A DNA stretch of 18,402 nt from an uncultured Collinsella sp. (GCA_900550355.1 URRT01000018.1:1-18402); one strand, 5' to 3'; counted from the stretch's first letter, positions 1-8,638 are shown. Notes: generated from the sequence alone by a model not told the origin. Translations and numbers: made by a program.

Positions 1-714
1 TACACCGACGGCGATGCCCGCACACGCGTGTTCGACGGCCTGGACTTGCACATCCCCGCCGGCCAGCGCGTGGGCCTGGTGGGCAAATCGGGCTCGGGTA
101 AGACGACGCTCACCAAGCTGTTGCTGCGCCTGGACGATGTACAGGGCGGCCGCGTGCTCGTGGACGGTCAGGACGTCTCGCGCTGCACGCAGCAGAGCCT
201 GCGCCGCCAGGTTGCCTACGTGCCGCAGGAGGCGCTGCTGTTCCATCGCTCCATTCGCGAGAATATCGCCTACGGCCGCCCCGACGCCACCGACGAGCAG
301 ATCCGCGAGGCGGCTCGCCTGGCTAATGCTCTGGAGTTTATCGACCGCTTGCCCCGTGGCTTTGACACCATGGTGGGCGAGCGCGGCGTCAAGCTCTCGG
401 GTGGCCAGCGTCAGCGCGTGGCTATCGCCCGTGCCATCCTAACCGACGCGCCGATTCTGGTGCTCGACGAGGCGACCTCTGCCCTCGACAGCGAGTCCGA
501 GGCGCTGGTGCAGGAGGCGCTCGAAAACCTGATGCGTGGACGCACCTCCATTGTGGTGGCGCACCGCCTGTCCACCGTGGCAGCGCTTGACCGCATTGTG
601 GTGCTGGCCGATGGCGAGATCGTCGAGGACGGCACGCATGCGCAGCTCGTCGAGGCGGGTGGCGAGTACGCGAGCCTGTGGAGCCGTCAGACCGGCGCAT
701 TCTTGGAAGCGTAA
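1..714 (+). CDS. ABC exporter ATP-binding region (3' part of gene)
   Basis: The reading frame is open from the first base, so the gene starts upstream of the window and only its nucleotide-binding domain is seen. It would hydrolyse ATP on the cytoplasmic face of the membrane to drive export. Visible motifs in order are Walker A GKSGSGKTT (82-108), a Q-loop in YVPQEALLF, the signature LSGGQRQ (394-414), Walker B ILVLDEATSALDS, and the H-loop VAHRLST. The short connector after the Q-loop (SIRENIAYG) and the DGTHAQLVEAGGEYASLW tail are typical of MsbA-like exporters in which a six-helix membrane domain precedes the ATPase. The membrane domain is probably upstream in the same protein, but this cannot be seen. 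Substrate is unknown. No clear terminator follows before nth. Confidence 0.93.
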   Translation, partial: YTDGDARTRVFDGLDLHIPAGQRVGLVGKSGSGKTTLTKLLLRLDDVQGGRVLVDGQDVSRCTQQSLRRQVAYVPQEALLFHRSIRENIAYGRPDATDEQIREAARLANALEFIDRLPRGFDTMVGERGVKLSGGQRQRVAIARAILTDAPILVLDEATSALDSESEALVQEALENLMRGRTSIVVAHRLSTVAALDRIVVLADGEIVEDGTHAQLVEAGGEYASLWSRQTGAFLEA

Positions 715-777
715 GCGTCTCGGACGTGGGACAATTGTGCCCATAAGTTTATTGTGCCGTTGAGCCGAGGAGTCGTT

Positions 778-1443
778 ATGCCACGCGAGACCAATGCCGC
801 CAAACGCGAGCGCGCCGTTGAGGTGTGTGAGCGCCTCAACCGTCGCTATGGTCCGGTCGAGTGCTTTTTGGACCACGAGAATCCCTTCCGCCTGCTGATC
901 GCGGTGCTGCTCTCGGCGCAAACGACCGACGCGCAGGTCAACAAGGTGACGCCGAAGCTGTTTGCCCAGTGGCCCACGCCCGAGGCCATGGCCGGGGCGA
1001 GCGTGGCTGACGTGGCAGACACCATCAAGTCACTCGGCTTCTACAAGAGCAAAGCCAAGCATGCCGTCGAGGCCGCGCAGATGATCGTCGCCGACTATGG
1101 CGGCGAGGTGCCGGCCGACATGAAGGAACTCGTGAAGCTGCCGGGCGTGGGACGCAAGACGGCGAACATCGTGCTCAACGTGGGGTATGGCATCGTGGAG
1201 GGCATTGCGGTGGACACGCACGTCAACCGCATTGCGCACCGCTTGATGCTGAGTCCCAAGACGCATGCAAAGGAGCCGCTCAAGACCGAGCAGGATTTGC
1301 TCAAGATTTTGCCGCACGAGTATTGGGAGTCGGTCAACCATCAGTGGATCACCTTCGGTCGCGAGATCTGCGACGCCCGCAAACCCAAGTGTGACGAGTG
1401 CCCGCTGGCGGATTTGTGCCCCAGCGTACGCGTAGCGGGGTAG
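778..1443 (+). CDS. nth: Endonuclease III, base-excision DNA glycosylase/AP lyase
   Basis: A 221-residue protein of usual length for the family, which removes oxidised pyrimidines and cleaves the abasic site. The helix-hairpin-helix LPGVGRKTA holds the catalytic lysine (K127), and VDTHVNR holds the catalytic aspartate (D146). The C-terminus carries the 4Fe-4S ligands C198, C205, C208 and C214 in the family's C-x6-C-x2-C-x5-C spacing. I chose the ATG at 778 because CGAGGAG (766-772) sits five bases upstream; an in-frame GTG at 754 would add eight residues without family resemblance. The gene lies 63 nt after the ABC exporter gene and upstream of mfd, so two DNA-repair genes are adjacent. Identification is very secure. 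Confidence 0.97.
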   Translation: MPRETNAAKRERAVEVCERLNRRYGPVECFLDHENPFRLLIAVLLSAQTTDAQVNKVTPKLFAQWPTPEAMAGASVADVADTIKSLGFYKSKAKHAVEAAQMIVADYGGEVPADMKELVKLPGVGRKTANIVLNVGYGIVEGIAVDTHVNRIAHRLMLSPKTHAKEPLKTEQDLLKILPHEYWESVNHQWITFGREICDARKPKCDECPLADLCPSVRVAG

Positions 1444-1547
1444 GGCGGAACGCATCTTCGTCTGGCGTTTTTTGCGGGGCTGGGTTTGCCCCTGAGCCGG
1501 AGTCCTCTCCATGCGCTACCATGAATGACAATGTATTCGACGTACGA

Positions 1548-1575
1548 CCCGCCGAGCTTGCCCCGGCGGGCTTTT
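1548..1575 (+). terminator. Possible hairpin terminator between nth and mfd
   Basis: CCCGCC (1548-1553) pairs with GGCGGG (1565-1570) across an 11-nt loop and is followed by CTTTT. The stem is only six base pairs and ends 30 nt before the mfd start, so it could end nth transcripts or simply sit in the mfd leader. Weak call. Confidence 0.35.
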
Positions 1576-1600
1576 GGCGTTGCGATGCCGGAGGAACAGC

Positions 1601-4600
1601 ATGCTCATTCACCGTATAGCCGCGCAGCTCTACACTGCCGAGGCGCTGCAGACCGTCGAGGCCGGACTCGATGCCGGCGAGGACGTGACGCTGGCCGTGT
1701 CGCAGTCGGGCCGCACGCTTATGGCAGCCGCCCAGTTTGCGCGCCGTCCGCGCCCGACGGTCTACATTGTGAGCGGCGAGGATGCGGCCGATCGCGCCGC
1801 GCGCAGTCTGGCCGCCTATGTTGGCCTGGCGCACGTGTGCCGCTTTCCCGAGCGCAAGGACTATCCGTGGCGCGAGCAGGCGCCCGACGATGCCGTGGTG
1901 GCCCAGCGCTGCGAGGCGCTCGGGCGTATCGTGCGCGGGGACAATTGCATCATGGTCGCCTCGGCCCGCGCGCTGCTGCGCTGCGTGCCGCCGGTCGAGA
2001 GCCGCTACTGGGAGTCCACGACCTTTGCGGTGGGCGAGGAGATTCCTTTTGACGAGGTGCCGCATCGCCTGGTGGGCATGGGCTACACCAATGCCGGCGC
2101 CGCTGATGCGCCCGGTCTGTTCCGCGTTCACGGCGACACCGTCGAGGTGTTCCCCGCACAAGAGAAAGCGCCCGTGCGCATTGAGTTCTTTGGCGACGAG
2201 ATTGACCGCATCCGCCGCATGGTGAGCTCAACGGGGCAGACCATCGGCAACGAGGACAGTATCGAGATCTTCCCGTGCCGTGAGCTGGCGCTTACCGACG
2301 AGGCCGTCCACAACATGCATGTGGCGCTCTATCGCGCCAGCCAGGACGACAGCAAACTGGCGGCGCTGCTCGAGATGGTGGATGCGCGTATCGTCACGCC
2401 CGAACTCGACCGCTTTTTGCCGGTGATGTACGGCCAGACCGTGAGCCCGCTGGCACACGTGAGCGGCAAGGCGCTCGTGGTCCTGTCCGAGCCGCGCTCG
2501 CTGTTCGATGACTGTCTGCGCGCCTACGAGGATATCGAGGCGCGTGCCGGCGAGGCGGGGATTGACCGACTGGATGGCCTGTATGTACGCGCCCAGCAGC
2601 TCGATTTTGGTGCTCAGCAGCGCCTGAACTATGTGAGCCTGATTCGCGCCGGCGGCGCGGTTACGGCAGAGCTCAAGATTGAGCAGCCGGCCATTGCGGG
2701 CTCGGACAACCGCTTTATGACGCGCATTCAGGAAGTCGTGGGCAAGCGCTACGCCTGCGTGTTTGCCATTCCCGACCGCGGTGCGCGCGAGTCGATGGAG
2801 CTCACCTTTGGCGACGAGGGCATTACGTTTGAGGAATCGCTGACCGCGGCGCCCGAAAACGCCGTCGCTATGGGCGCCCGTGTGCGCGTGGCCGCGGCAG
2901 ATTCTGCCGATCGCACCGCCCGCCAGGAGGCCCATGCCTCGATTCGCGAACGCAAGGCGGATGCGCTCAACGCCCGCTCTCTGGAGGCGGGCGCCGCACA
3001 GGCCGCCACCGGTGCCGCCGTGCCCACCATCTCGCGTGGACGCGTGACCTTTGTCGATGCCGCTTTGCCGCAGGGCGTGGTGGTGCCCGATGCCAACCTG
3101 GCCGTGTTCTCGATCGCCGACCTCAACGCCCGCATGGATGCCAACCGCGCGCGCAGCCGCCGTAAGGTGGACATTACGCAGATCACGTTCCCGTTTAAGC
3201 CGGGCGACTACGTGGTGCACGCTACCCACGGCATCGCGCTCTTTAGCGAAATCGCGCGCCAGGAAGTGGGCGGCAAGGAGCGCGACTACTTCTTGCTGGA
3301 ATATGCCGATGGCGACAAGCTCTACGTGCCGCTCGAGCAGGTCGACCGTATCACGCGATACGTTGGTCCCGACGGTGACAAGCCGCGCCTGACCAGGCTC
3401 AACACAGCCGACTGGACGCGTGCCACCAACAAGGCGCGCAAGAACGCCAAAAAGCTGGCGTTTGACCTGGTCGATCTGTATACGCGCCGCTCGTCGATTA
3501 CCGGCATCGCCTGCCCGCCCGATACGCCCGAGCAGATCGAGATGGAGGAGAGCTTCCCTTACGACGAGACGCGCGACCAGCTGGAGGCCATCGCCGACAT
3601 TAAGGCCGACATGGAGGCGCCCAAGCCCATGGACCGCCTGCTGTGTGGCGACGTGGGCTTTGGCAAGACCGAGGTCGCCCTGCGCGCGGCGTTTAAGTGC
3701 GTGGACTCCGGCCGCCAGGTCATGGTGCTCTGCCCCACGACCATTCTTGCCCAGCAGCACTACGAGACGTTCTTTGAGCGTTTTGCCCCGTTTGGCCTTG
3801 AAGTCGAGGTACTCAGCCGCTTTCGCACGCCGGCGCAGCAAAAGCGCGCGCTCAAGGCATTTGCCGAGGGCACGATCGATGTGCTCATCGGCACGCACCG
3901 TCTGCTTTCGGCCGACGTAAACCCCAAGAACCTGGGTCTGGTGATCATCGACGAAGAGCAGCGATTTGGCGTGCAGCACAAGGAGCAGCTCAAGAACCTG
4001 CGCGAGCAGATTGACGTGCTCACGCTCTCGGCAACGCCGATTCCGCGAACCATGCAGATGGCCACGAGCGGCGTGCGCGACATGAGCCTGATCACGACGC
4101 CGCCGACTGGACGTCGTCCCGTGATCGTGCACGTGGGGGAGTACGACCCCGACGTGGTAAGCGCGGCGATTCGCCTGGAGGTGGGCCGCGGCGGTCAGGT
4201 GTACTACGTGTCCAACCGCGTCAAGACCATCGATGACGCCGTGGCGCGCGTGCACGAGGCCGCTCCCGAGGCGCGCGTGGGCGTGGCGCACGGCAAGATG
4301 AGCCCGCGCGAGGTCGAGGACGTGATGATCGAGTTCGCGACCAAAAAGATCGACGTGCTCATCGCCACGACCATCGTGGAGAGCGGTATCGACAACGCGA
4401 CCGCCAACACGCTCATCATCGAGGATTCGCAGCGCTTGGGCCTGGCACAGCTCTACCAGCTCAAGGGCCGTGTGGGCCGCTCTGCCACGCAGGCCTACGC
4501 GTACTTTATGTTCCCGGGCGAGCTGCCGCTCACCGAGGAGGCAACGGCGCGCCTGACCGCACTTTCCGAATTCCAGGACCTGGGCAGCGGCATGCGCATC

Positions 4601-5233
4601 GCCATGCGCGACCTGGAGATTCGCGGTGCCGGCTCGCTTATGGGCGCCGAGCAGCACGGCAACCTGTCGAGCGTGGGCTTTGACCTGTTTACGCAGATGC
4701 TGGGACAGGCCGTGGCCGAGGCGCGCGGCGACGACGATGCCGGCGTGGAGGCGGCGAGCGTGGGCATCAACCTGCCGGCCGACTACTTCTTGTCCGAGGA
4801 GTACCTGCCGGCGGTGGACCAGCGCGTGCTCGTGTACCGCAAGCTCGCGGCGGCTGAGGACCTGGAGAGCATCGACGAGGTGCAGGAAGAGACCGAGGCC
4901 GCACACGGTGAGCTGCCGCTGGCGGGGCTCAACCTGTTCAACCGCGCGCGTATTCGTATCCGCGGCGAGCGCTTGGGGCTCGAGAGCGTCACGCTCAGCG
5001 GCGGCCGCATCACGTTTTTGGGCGTCGACGTGCCCAAGAAGGTGGCCTTTGAGCTAAAGACCCGCTATGGCGCGGTGAACTTCCCCAAGAGCCGCAAACT
5101 GTCGGTACCCTACAAGGCGGGCGCCGGTGCGGGCAGCGGCTTGGGCCGCGGTCTCGACGCCAACGACGGCACCGGCCCGGTGGCCGCGGCGCTCGTGCTG
5201 CTGCAACAGCTGGGCGCTAGTGATGATGACTAG
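1601..5233 (+). CDS. mfd: Transcription-repair coupling factor (Mfd translocase)
   Basis: A 1210-residue protein of typical Mfd length. It releases RNA polymerase stalled at DNA lesions and recruits the UvrABC excision machinery. The N-terminal UvrB-like module is seen near residues 157-205 (GLFRVHGDTVEVFPA, then RIEFFGDEIDRIR). A CarD-like RNA-polymerase-interacting domain follows at about 530-590 (PFKPGDYVVHATHGIALF). The RecG-like motor has Walker A GDVGFGKTE (about 683-691), the DEEQ box (about 784), SATPIPRT (about 811) and motif VI QLKGRVGRS (about 953-961). The C-terminal TRCF domain completes the protein. The ATG at 1601 follows GGAGG (1590-1594) with six bases between; an upstream in-frame TTG at 1574 has no such site. 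The last residues are GASDDD. Confidence 0.98.
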   Translation: MLIHRIAAQLYTAEALQTVEAGLDAGEDVTLAVSQSGRTLMAAAQFARRPRPTVYIVSGEDAADRAARSLAAYVGLAHVCRFPERKDYPWREQAPDDAVVAQRCEALGRIVRGDNCIMVASARALLRCVPPVESRYWESTTFAVGEEIPFDEVPHRLVGMGYTNAGAADAPGLFRVHGDTVEVFPAQEKAPVRIEFFGDEIDRIRRMVSSTGQTIGNEDSIEIFPCRELALTDEAVHNMHVALYRASQDDSKLAALLEMVDARIVTPELDRFLPVMYGQTVSPLAHVSGKALVVLSEPRSLFDDCLRAYEDIEARAGEAGIDRLDGLYVRAQQLDFGAQQRLNYVSLIRAGGAVTAELKIEQPAIAGSDNRFMTRIQEVVGKRYACVFAIPDRGARESMELTFGDEGITFEESLTAAPENAVAMGARVRVAAADSADRTARQEAHASIRERKADALNARSLEAGAAQAATGAAVPTISRGRVTFVDAALPQGVVVPDANLAVFSIADLNARMDANRARSRRKVDITQITFPFKPGDYVVHATHGIALFSEIARQEVGGKERDYFLLEYADGDKLYVPLEQVDRITRYVGPDGDKPRLTRLNTADWTRATNKARKNAKKLAFDLVDLYTRRSSITGIACPPDTPEQIEMEESFPYDETRDQLEAIADIKADMEAPKPMDRLLCGDVGFGKTEVALRAAFKCVDSGRQVMVLCPTTILAQQHYETFFERFAPFGLEVEVLSRFRTPAQQKRALKAFAEGTIDVLIGTHRLLSADVNPKNLGLVIIDEEQRFGVQHKEQLKNLREQIDVLTLSATPIPRTMQMATSGVRDMSLITTPPTGRRPVIVHVGEYDPDVVSAAIRLEVGRGGQVYYVSNRVKTIDDAVARVHEAAPEARVGVAHGKMSPREVEDVMIEFATKKIDVLIATTIVESGIDNATANTLIIEDSQRLGLAQLYQLKGRVGRSATQAYAYFMFPGELPLTEEATARLTALSEFQDLGSGMRIAMRDLEIRGAGSLMGAEQHGNLSSVGFDLFTQMLGQAVAEARGDDDAGVEAASVGINLPADYFLSEEYLPAVDQRVLVYRKLAAAEDLESIDEVQEETEAAHGELPLAGLNLFNRARIRIRGERLGLESVTLSGGRITFLGVDVPKKVAFELKTRYGAVNFPKSRKLSVPYKAGAGAGSGLGRGLDANDGTGPVAAALVLLQQLGASDDD

Positions 5234-5237
5234 CGAG

Positions 5238-5270
5238 TCGACGCTGCAAACACCCCATTTGGGCATTCTG
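5238..5270 (+). repeat. Core-variable repeat, copy A (truncated 3' end)
   Basis: TCGACGCTGC at 5238-5247, a 16-nt core, then CATTCTG at 5264-5270. The spacing (26 nt from start to start of the conserved ends) matches the copies at 9874 and 18350, but the right end diverges after CATTCTG. It starts four bases after the mfd stop codon. Function unknown. Confidence 0.6.
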
Positions 5271-5289
5271 GCTCCATCGAAAGGAAAGC

Positions 5290-6153
5290 ATGTTCGGATA
5301 CATCTATAAGAAAGATGTCGCCATTATCGCGGTTGTCTTGTGTCTTTGCCTGGGCGTGGGCAGTTTCTTCGATTATCAGATCTCGAGCGCGCTGTTCAAT
5401 ATCGGCAGCATGTACGGTCGCTTTATCGAGGCCGCCGGCGAGCTGCCGTTTGAGCTGACGGCGAGCGTCGCGGGCGTTATGCTCGTGCGCGCGGTGCGTC
5501 CCGACTCCAGGGGGAGCAAATGGCTCGCCGTGCTCGGCATCCTCGTTAACGTTGGTCTGGCTGGCTACGAGATCGTTTCGTCCCTGAAGGTTGGCGGCAA
5601 ACTCATTGCCGTTCAGCTGGTGCTGACGTTTGTGTTGGTGATCGCCGCCAACCTTATCGTCTATCGCCTCACGCGCACGACCGAGCCCGACGAGCTCACG
5701 CGCTGGGCGTTGATGGTGCTTGCCGTGTGGGTCGCTCAGGCCATTATCCTCAACGTGATTGTCAAACCGCTGTGGTCGCGCCCTCGCATGCGCGTGATCG
5801 AGGTGACGCAGGGTCTCGAGTTTCAGCCGTGGTGGGTGATCGGCAACCCCGACAAGTGGAATTATATCGCCACCGGTGTAATCAAGGACGGCTTTAAGTC
5901 GTTTGCGAGTGGGCACACGGCGCACGCGGCGATCGGTCTTATGCTCGCCGGGCTTCCCGCGGCGGCCTTTAAGGAAAAACCGTCGCGCCGCCGCGTGGTC
6001 TTTTGGACGGCGGCTGTGGTCGCGGCGCTCGTCGCCTTTGGCCGTATCGTGATCGGGGCGCACTTTTTGAGTGACGTAAGCTGCGGCTTTGCCCTGGTGC
6101 TGGCGTTTGAGTGCCTTGCCGCGCGCATTGCCTATCCCAACGGCGTACAATAG
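5290..6153 (+). CDS. PAP2-family membrane phosphatase
   Basis: A 287-residue multi-pass membrane protein with the three-part signature of the type 2 phosphatidic acid phosphatase superfamily. These are KPLWSRPRMR (from K159), SFASGHTAHA (from S204, catalytic-type H209) and GRIVIGAHFLSD (R252, H258, D262). Hydrophobic segments lie at about residues 10-30, 58-75, 78-95, 103-122, 133-155, 208-225 and 235-275. Family members dephosphorylate lipid phosphates or undecaprenyl pyrophosphate at the membrane; the actual substrate cannot be read from sequence. AAAGGAAAGC precedes the ATG. It begins 56 nt after mfd, with no clear terminator between them, so read-through from mfd is possible. Confidence 0.9.
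   Translation: MFGYIYKKDVAIIAVVLCLCLGVGSFFDYQISSALFNIGSMYGRFIEAAGELPFELTASVAGVMLVRAVRPDSRGSKWLAVLGILVNVGLAGYEIVSSLKVGGKLIAVQLVLTFVLVIAANLIVYRLTRTTEPDELTRWALMVLAVWVAQAIILNVIVKPLWSRPRMRVIEVTQGLEFQPWWVIGNPDKWNYIATGVIKDGFKSFASGHTAHAAIGLMLAGLPAAAFKEKPSRRRVVFWTAAVVAALVAFGRIVIGAHFLSDVSCGFALVLAFECLAARIAYPNGVQ
6146..6151 (+). promoter_or_regulatory. Possible -10 element for the threonine aldolase-like gene
   Basis: TACAAT lies over the last codons of the PAP2 gene, about 50 nt before the next start. I find no -35 element at good spacing, so support is limited to the hexamer and its position. The same hexamer occurs as an extended -10 at 16320. Confidence 0.3.
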
Positions 6154-6198
6154 CTCCGTTTGAATCATCTGGCCGATACCCGGTAAGAGAGGATTGCC

Positions 6199-7224
6199 AT
6201 GCTCGCGTTTAACAACGACTATTCCCACGGCGCACATCCGGCAGTGCTGCAGGCGCTTGTCGACACCAATATGGAGCCGCAGCCCGGCTATGGTACCGAT
6301 GCGCACACCGAGCGTGCCAAGCAGCTTATCCGCGAGGCCTGTCAGGCCCCCGATGCCGACGTGTTTTTTCTGGTGGGCGGCACGCAGGCCAACGCGACGG
6401 TGATCGACATGCTGCTCGCGCCGTACGAGGGCGTCGTTGCTGCCGAGACTGGCCACGTCGCCTGCCACGAGGCGGGCGCCATCGAGTTTGGCGGTCACAA
6501 GGTGCTCACCATCCCCGGATACGAGGGCAAGATGCGCGCCGAGGACCTCGAGAACTATATCCAGGTGTTCTACGAAAACGAGAGCTACGAGCACACGGTG
6601 TTCCCGGGTGCCGTGTACGTGAGCCTATCGACCGAGTACGGCACGCTGTATTCCAAGGCCGAGCTCGCGGCGATTCATGCGGTGTGCCAGAAGCGGGAGA
6701 TTCCGCTGTTTGTGGACGGCGCCCGCCTGGCCTATGCGCTGGCGGCCGATGAGTGCGACATTACCCTGCCCGAGCTGGCACGGCTGTGCGACGTGTTCTA
6801 CATCGGCGGCACCAAGTGCGGCGCTCTGTGTGGCGAGGCCGTGGTGTTTTGCGGCATGCACGCTCCGGCGCATCCCATTCCGCGTATTAAGCAGCACGGC
6901 GCGCTGCTGGCCAAGGGCCGCCTGACGGGTGTGCAGTTTGAGGCTCTTTTTACCGATGGCCTGTATTTTGAGATTGGTCGCCAGGCGATTGAGACCGCTC
7001 AGGCGCTGCGTCGCGTGCTGCATGAGCGCGGCTACCAGTTCTTCTTGGAGACGCCGACCAACCAGCAGTTTGTGATTCTGCCCAACGAGGACATGGCCCG
7101 CATTCGCGAGCATGCCTCGATCGAGTACTGGGAAAAGTACGACGAGACCCACACGGTGGTGCGCTTTTGCACCAGCTGGGCCACGACGCAGGAGGACATC
7201 GACGCGTTGGCGGCTGTCCTGTAG
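6199..7224 (+). CDS. Threonine aldolase / beta-eliminating lyase family PLP enzyme
   Basis: A 341-residue fold-type I PLP enzyme resembling low-specificity L-threonine aldolases, which split threonine or allo-threonine into glycine and acetaldehyde. The start FNNDYSHGAHPAVLQAL matches the family's substrate-site N-terminus. VGGTQAN forms the phosphate-binding turn. FVDGARL supplies the pyridine-ring aspartate (D173) and R176. YIGGTKCG carries the Schiff-base lysine (K206). The ATG at 6199 follows GAGAGGA. A strong terminator follows the gene. The name ltaE would fit, but other beta-eliminating lyases share these motifs, so I leave the symbol empty. Confidence 0.87.
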   Translation: MLAFNNDYSHGAHPAVLQALVDTNMEPQPGYGTDAHTERAKQLIREACQAPDADVFFLVGGTQANATVIDMLLAPYEGVVAAETGHVACHEAGAIEFGGHKVLTIPGYEGKMRAEDLENYIQVFYENESYEHTVFPGAVYVSLSTEYGTLYSKAELAAIHAVCQKREIPLFVDGARLAYALAADECDITLPELARLCDVFYIGGTKCGALCGEAVVFCGMHAPAHPIPRIKQHGALLAKGRLTGVQFEALFTDGLYFEIGRQAIETAQALRRVLHERGYQFFLETPTNQQFVILPNEDMARIREHASIEYWEKYDETHTVVRFCTSWATTQEDIDALAAVL

Positions 7225-7241
7225 CTTGATGCGATGACGAG

Positions 7242-7284
7242 GGCCGCCTTGCGCTGGGTTTGGCGCAAGGCGGCCTTTGCTTTT
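7242..7284 (+). terminator. Strong Rho-independent terminator after the aldolase gene
   Basis: GGCCGCCTTGCGC (7242-7254) pairs perfectly with GCGCAAGGCGGCC (7263-7275) across an 8-nt loop, followed by TTTGCTTTT. It ends 15 nt before the next start codon, leaving no room for an ordinary promoter downstream of it. Confidence 0.9.
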
Positions 7285-7298
7285 GGGAGAAGGGTTGT

Positions 7299-7889
7299 AT
7301 GACCGAGATGTCCGAGCCGACGATTCGCCTGGCGACGCCCGATGACGCGCCGGCGTTGCTTGCCATCTATGAGCCGTATATGCGCCAGACGGCGATTACC
7401 TGCGAATACGAGGTGCCGAGCGTTGAGGAGTTCGCCGGGCGCATCGAGCGTACGCTCAAACGCTATCCGTATCTGGTGATGGAGCTGGACGGGCGTCCGG
7501 TAGGCTATGCCTATGCGAGTCCGCTCAACAGCCGCGAGGCATACGACTGGTCGGTCGAGACGTCGATTTACCTGGCACGCGACGTGCGCCACGGCGGGCT
7601 GGGCCGCAAGCTGCACGATGCGCTCAAGCAGTGCCTGATCGCGATGGGCATCACCAACATGTGCGCGCTCATCGCCGTGCCGCACGACAAGGACGACGAG
7701 TATCTAACGCACAACAGCCAGGACTTCCATGCCCATATGGGATATCGCTTGGTGGGCGCCTTCGATCGCTGCGCCCAAAAGTTTGGCCGCTGGTACGACA
7801 TGTGCTGGATGGAGCTGGTCCTAGCCGAGCGCACGCCCAACCAGCCCAAGCCAACCTGGTTCCCCGACCTCCCCAAACCTACCATTTAG
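7299..7889 (+). CDS. GNAT acetyltransferase, phosphinothricin acetyltransferase-like
   Basis: A 196-residue cytoplasmic N-acetyltransferase. The layout follows the PAT/bar branch of GNAT enzymes: IRLATPDDAPALLAIYEPYM at the start, TCEYEVPSVEEFAGRI, YPYLVMELDGRPVGYAYASP, AYDWSVETSIYL, the acetyl-CoA loop RHGGLGRKL, and KFGRWYDMCWMEL. The natural substrate is unknown; such proteins acetylate amino-group compounds such as amino acid analogues. GGGAGAAGGG precedes the ATG at 7299; an ATG at 7308 is an alternative. The tail after the last strand (NQPKPTWFPDLPKPTI) is longer than the usual family end, and its final codons and stop lie in a hairpin repeat. The gene converges with the GntR gene, with 20 nt between their stops. 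Confidence 0.87.
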   Translation: MTEMSEPTIRLATPDDAPALLAIYEPYMRQTAITCEYEVPSVEEFAGRIERTLKRYPYLVMELDGRPVGYAYASPLNSREAYDWSVETSIYLARDVRHGGLGRKLHDALKQCLIAMGITNMCALIAVPHDKDDEYLTHNSQDFHAHMGYRLVGAFDRCAQKFGRWYDMCWMELVLAERTPNQPKPTWFPDLPKPTI

Positions 7890-7909
7890 GGACAGGTTTT
7901 TTTGGCAGG
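7878..7909 (-). repeat. CCTACCAAAA hairpin repeat, copy 1 (inverted)
   Basis: This 32-nt stretch matches the reverse complement of the repeats at 15329 and 17464, including the AGGGACAGGTTT segment, with one base missing and some changed. It contains the GNAT stop codon and ends one base before the stop of the opposing GntR gene. A T7 run beside the stem could help end transcription. Confidence 0.7.
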
Positions 7910-8632
7910 TTAGCCGATGGGCTCGGTGTATTTGGCGCGGTCGGTGCGCTGGATGCGCTTGGAGACATGGAGCGGTCGGCCGTCGGTGTCGTACACGTAG
8001 TCGGTGATCAGGATCAGCGCCTGCCCGCGCCCAACGTTGAGCAAAAACGCCTCGTTTTGCGAGGCATAGCACACCTCAAAGGTCTTATGTCCCTGTGCCG
8101 GCGCGCGATGGAATTCCTGGCGCAGCGTGGCGTAGAGCGAACCGTTGATATCGCGATCGATGAGTGCTTCAAAGCTCGGTGGTAGATAGGTGGTCTCCAG
8201 GCACAGCGGCGCATCGTCCAGATAACGCAGGCGAACAAGTTTGACGAGCTTGCTGCCCACGGCGACATCGAAGAACTTGGCCGCATTGCCCGCGGCCTTG
8301 GCAAAGCCCGAGTCCACCGTGCGCGTGGTGGGCTTCATACCCTGACCCTGGACCTGTGTCGTGTAGCTCGAAAACACCAGGTTGTTCTCGTGGAGCGCCG
8401 GCGTGTCGGCCACAAAGGCGCCACGCCCGCGCTCGGTGCGCACCAGGCCCTCATCAACGAGCACCTTAAGGGCGTGGCGTACGGTGCTACGCGACAGCCC
8501 CGATTCGTCCATGAGTTCCATCTCGGACGGCAGCTTGTCTCCGCGCGCGTAGGTGCCGGAGGCGATGCGGTCGCGCAGCATGCCCGCCAAGCGCTCGTAT
8601 TGGGTCAGTCTCTTTTTAGATGAAGCGTTCAT
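7910..8632 (-). CDS. GntR-family (HutC/UTRA) transcriptional regulator
   Basis: A 240-residue repressor-type protein. The N-terminal winged helix (about residues 8-75) has the family signature in YERLAGMLRDRIASGTY, GDKLPSEMELMDESGLSRST and EGLVRTERGRGAFV. A UTRA effector domain follows (about 95-235; LVKLVRLRYLDDAPLCLETTY, then ILITDYVYDTDGRPLHVSK). HutC-type members usually sense a sugar phosphate or related metabolite. The gene is divergent from the SIS gene at 8838, and the AT-rich gap holds two similar operator-like boxes, one seven bases before this start codon. That suggests it represses itself and the SIS gene; this is inference. Its 3' end meets the GNAT gene at a hairpin repeat. Confidence 0.93.
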   Translation of the reverse strand: MNASSKKRLTQYERLAGMLRDRIASGTYARGDKLPSEMELMDESGLSRSTVRHALKVLVDEGLVRTERGRGAFVADTPALHENNLVFSSYTTQVQGQGMKPTTRTVDSGFAKAAGNAAKFFDVAVGSKLVKLVRLRYLDDAPLCLETTYLPPSFEALIDRDINGSLYATLRQEFHRAPAQGHKTFEVCYASQNEAFLLNVGRGQALILITDYVYDTDGRPLHVSKRIQRTDRAKYTEPIG

Positions 8633-8638
8633 GCGATC

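Noticed and set aside
2228..4906. An 892-codon open frame on the - strand opposite mfd
   Set aside because: It lies wholly antisense to a clear mfd gene, has a low-complexity His/Arg/Gly-rich composition with no domain I recognise, and is the kind of long antisense frame that GC-rich codon usage produces.
5230..6594. A 454-codon open frame on the - strand opposite the PAP2 and aldolase genes
   Set aside because: Antisense to two well-supported genes, no recognisable domain and no ribosome site; a composition artefact.
7631..8185. A 184-codon + strand frame across the GNAT end and the GntR gene
   Set aside because: It overlaps two well-supported genes and has no recognisable motif.
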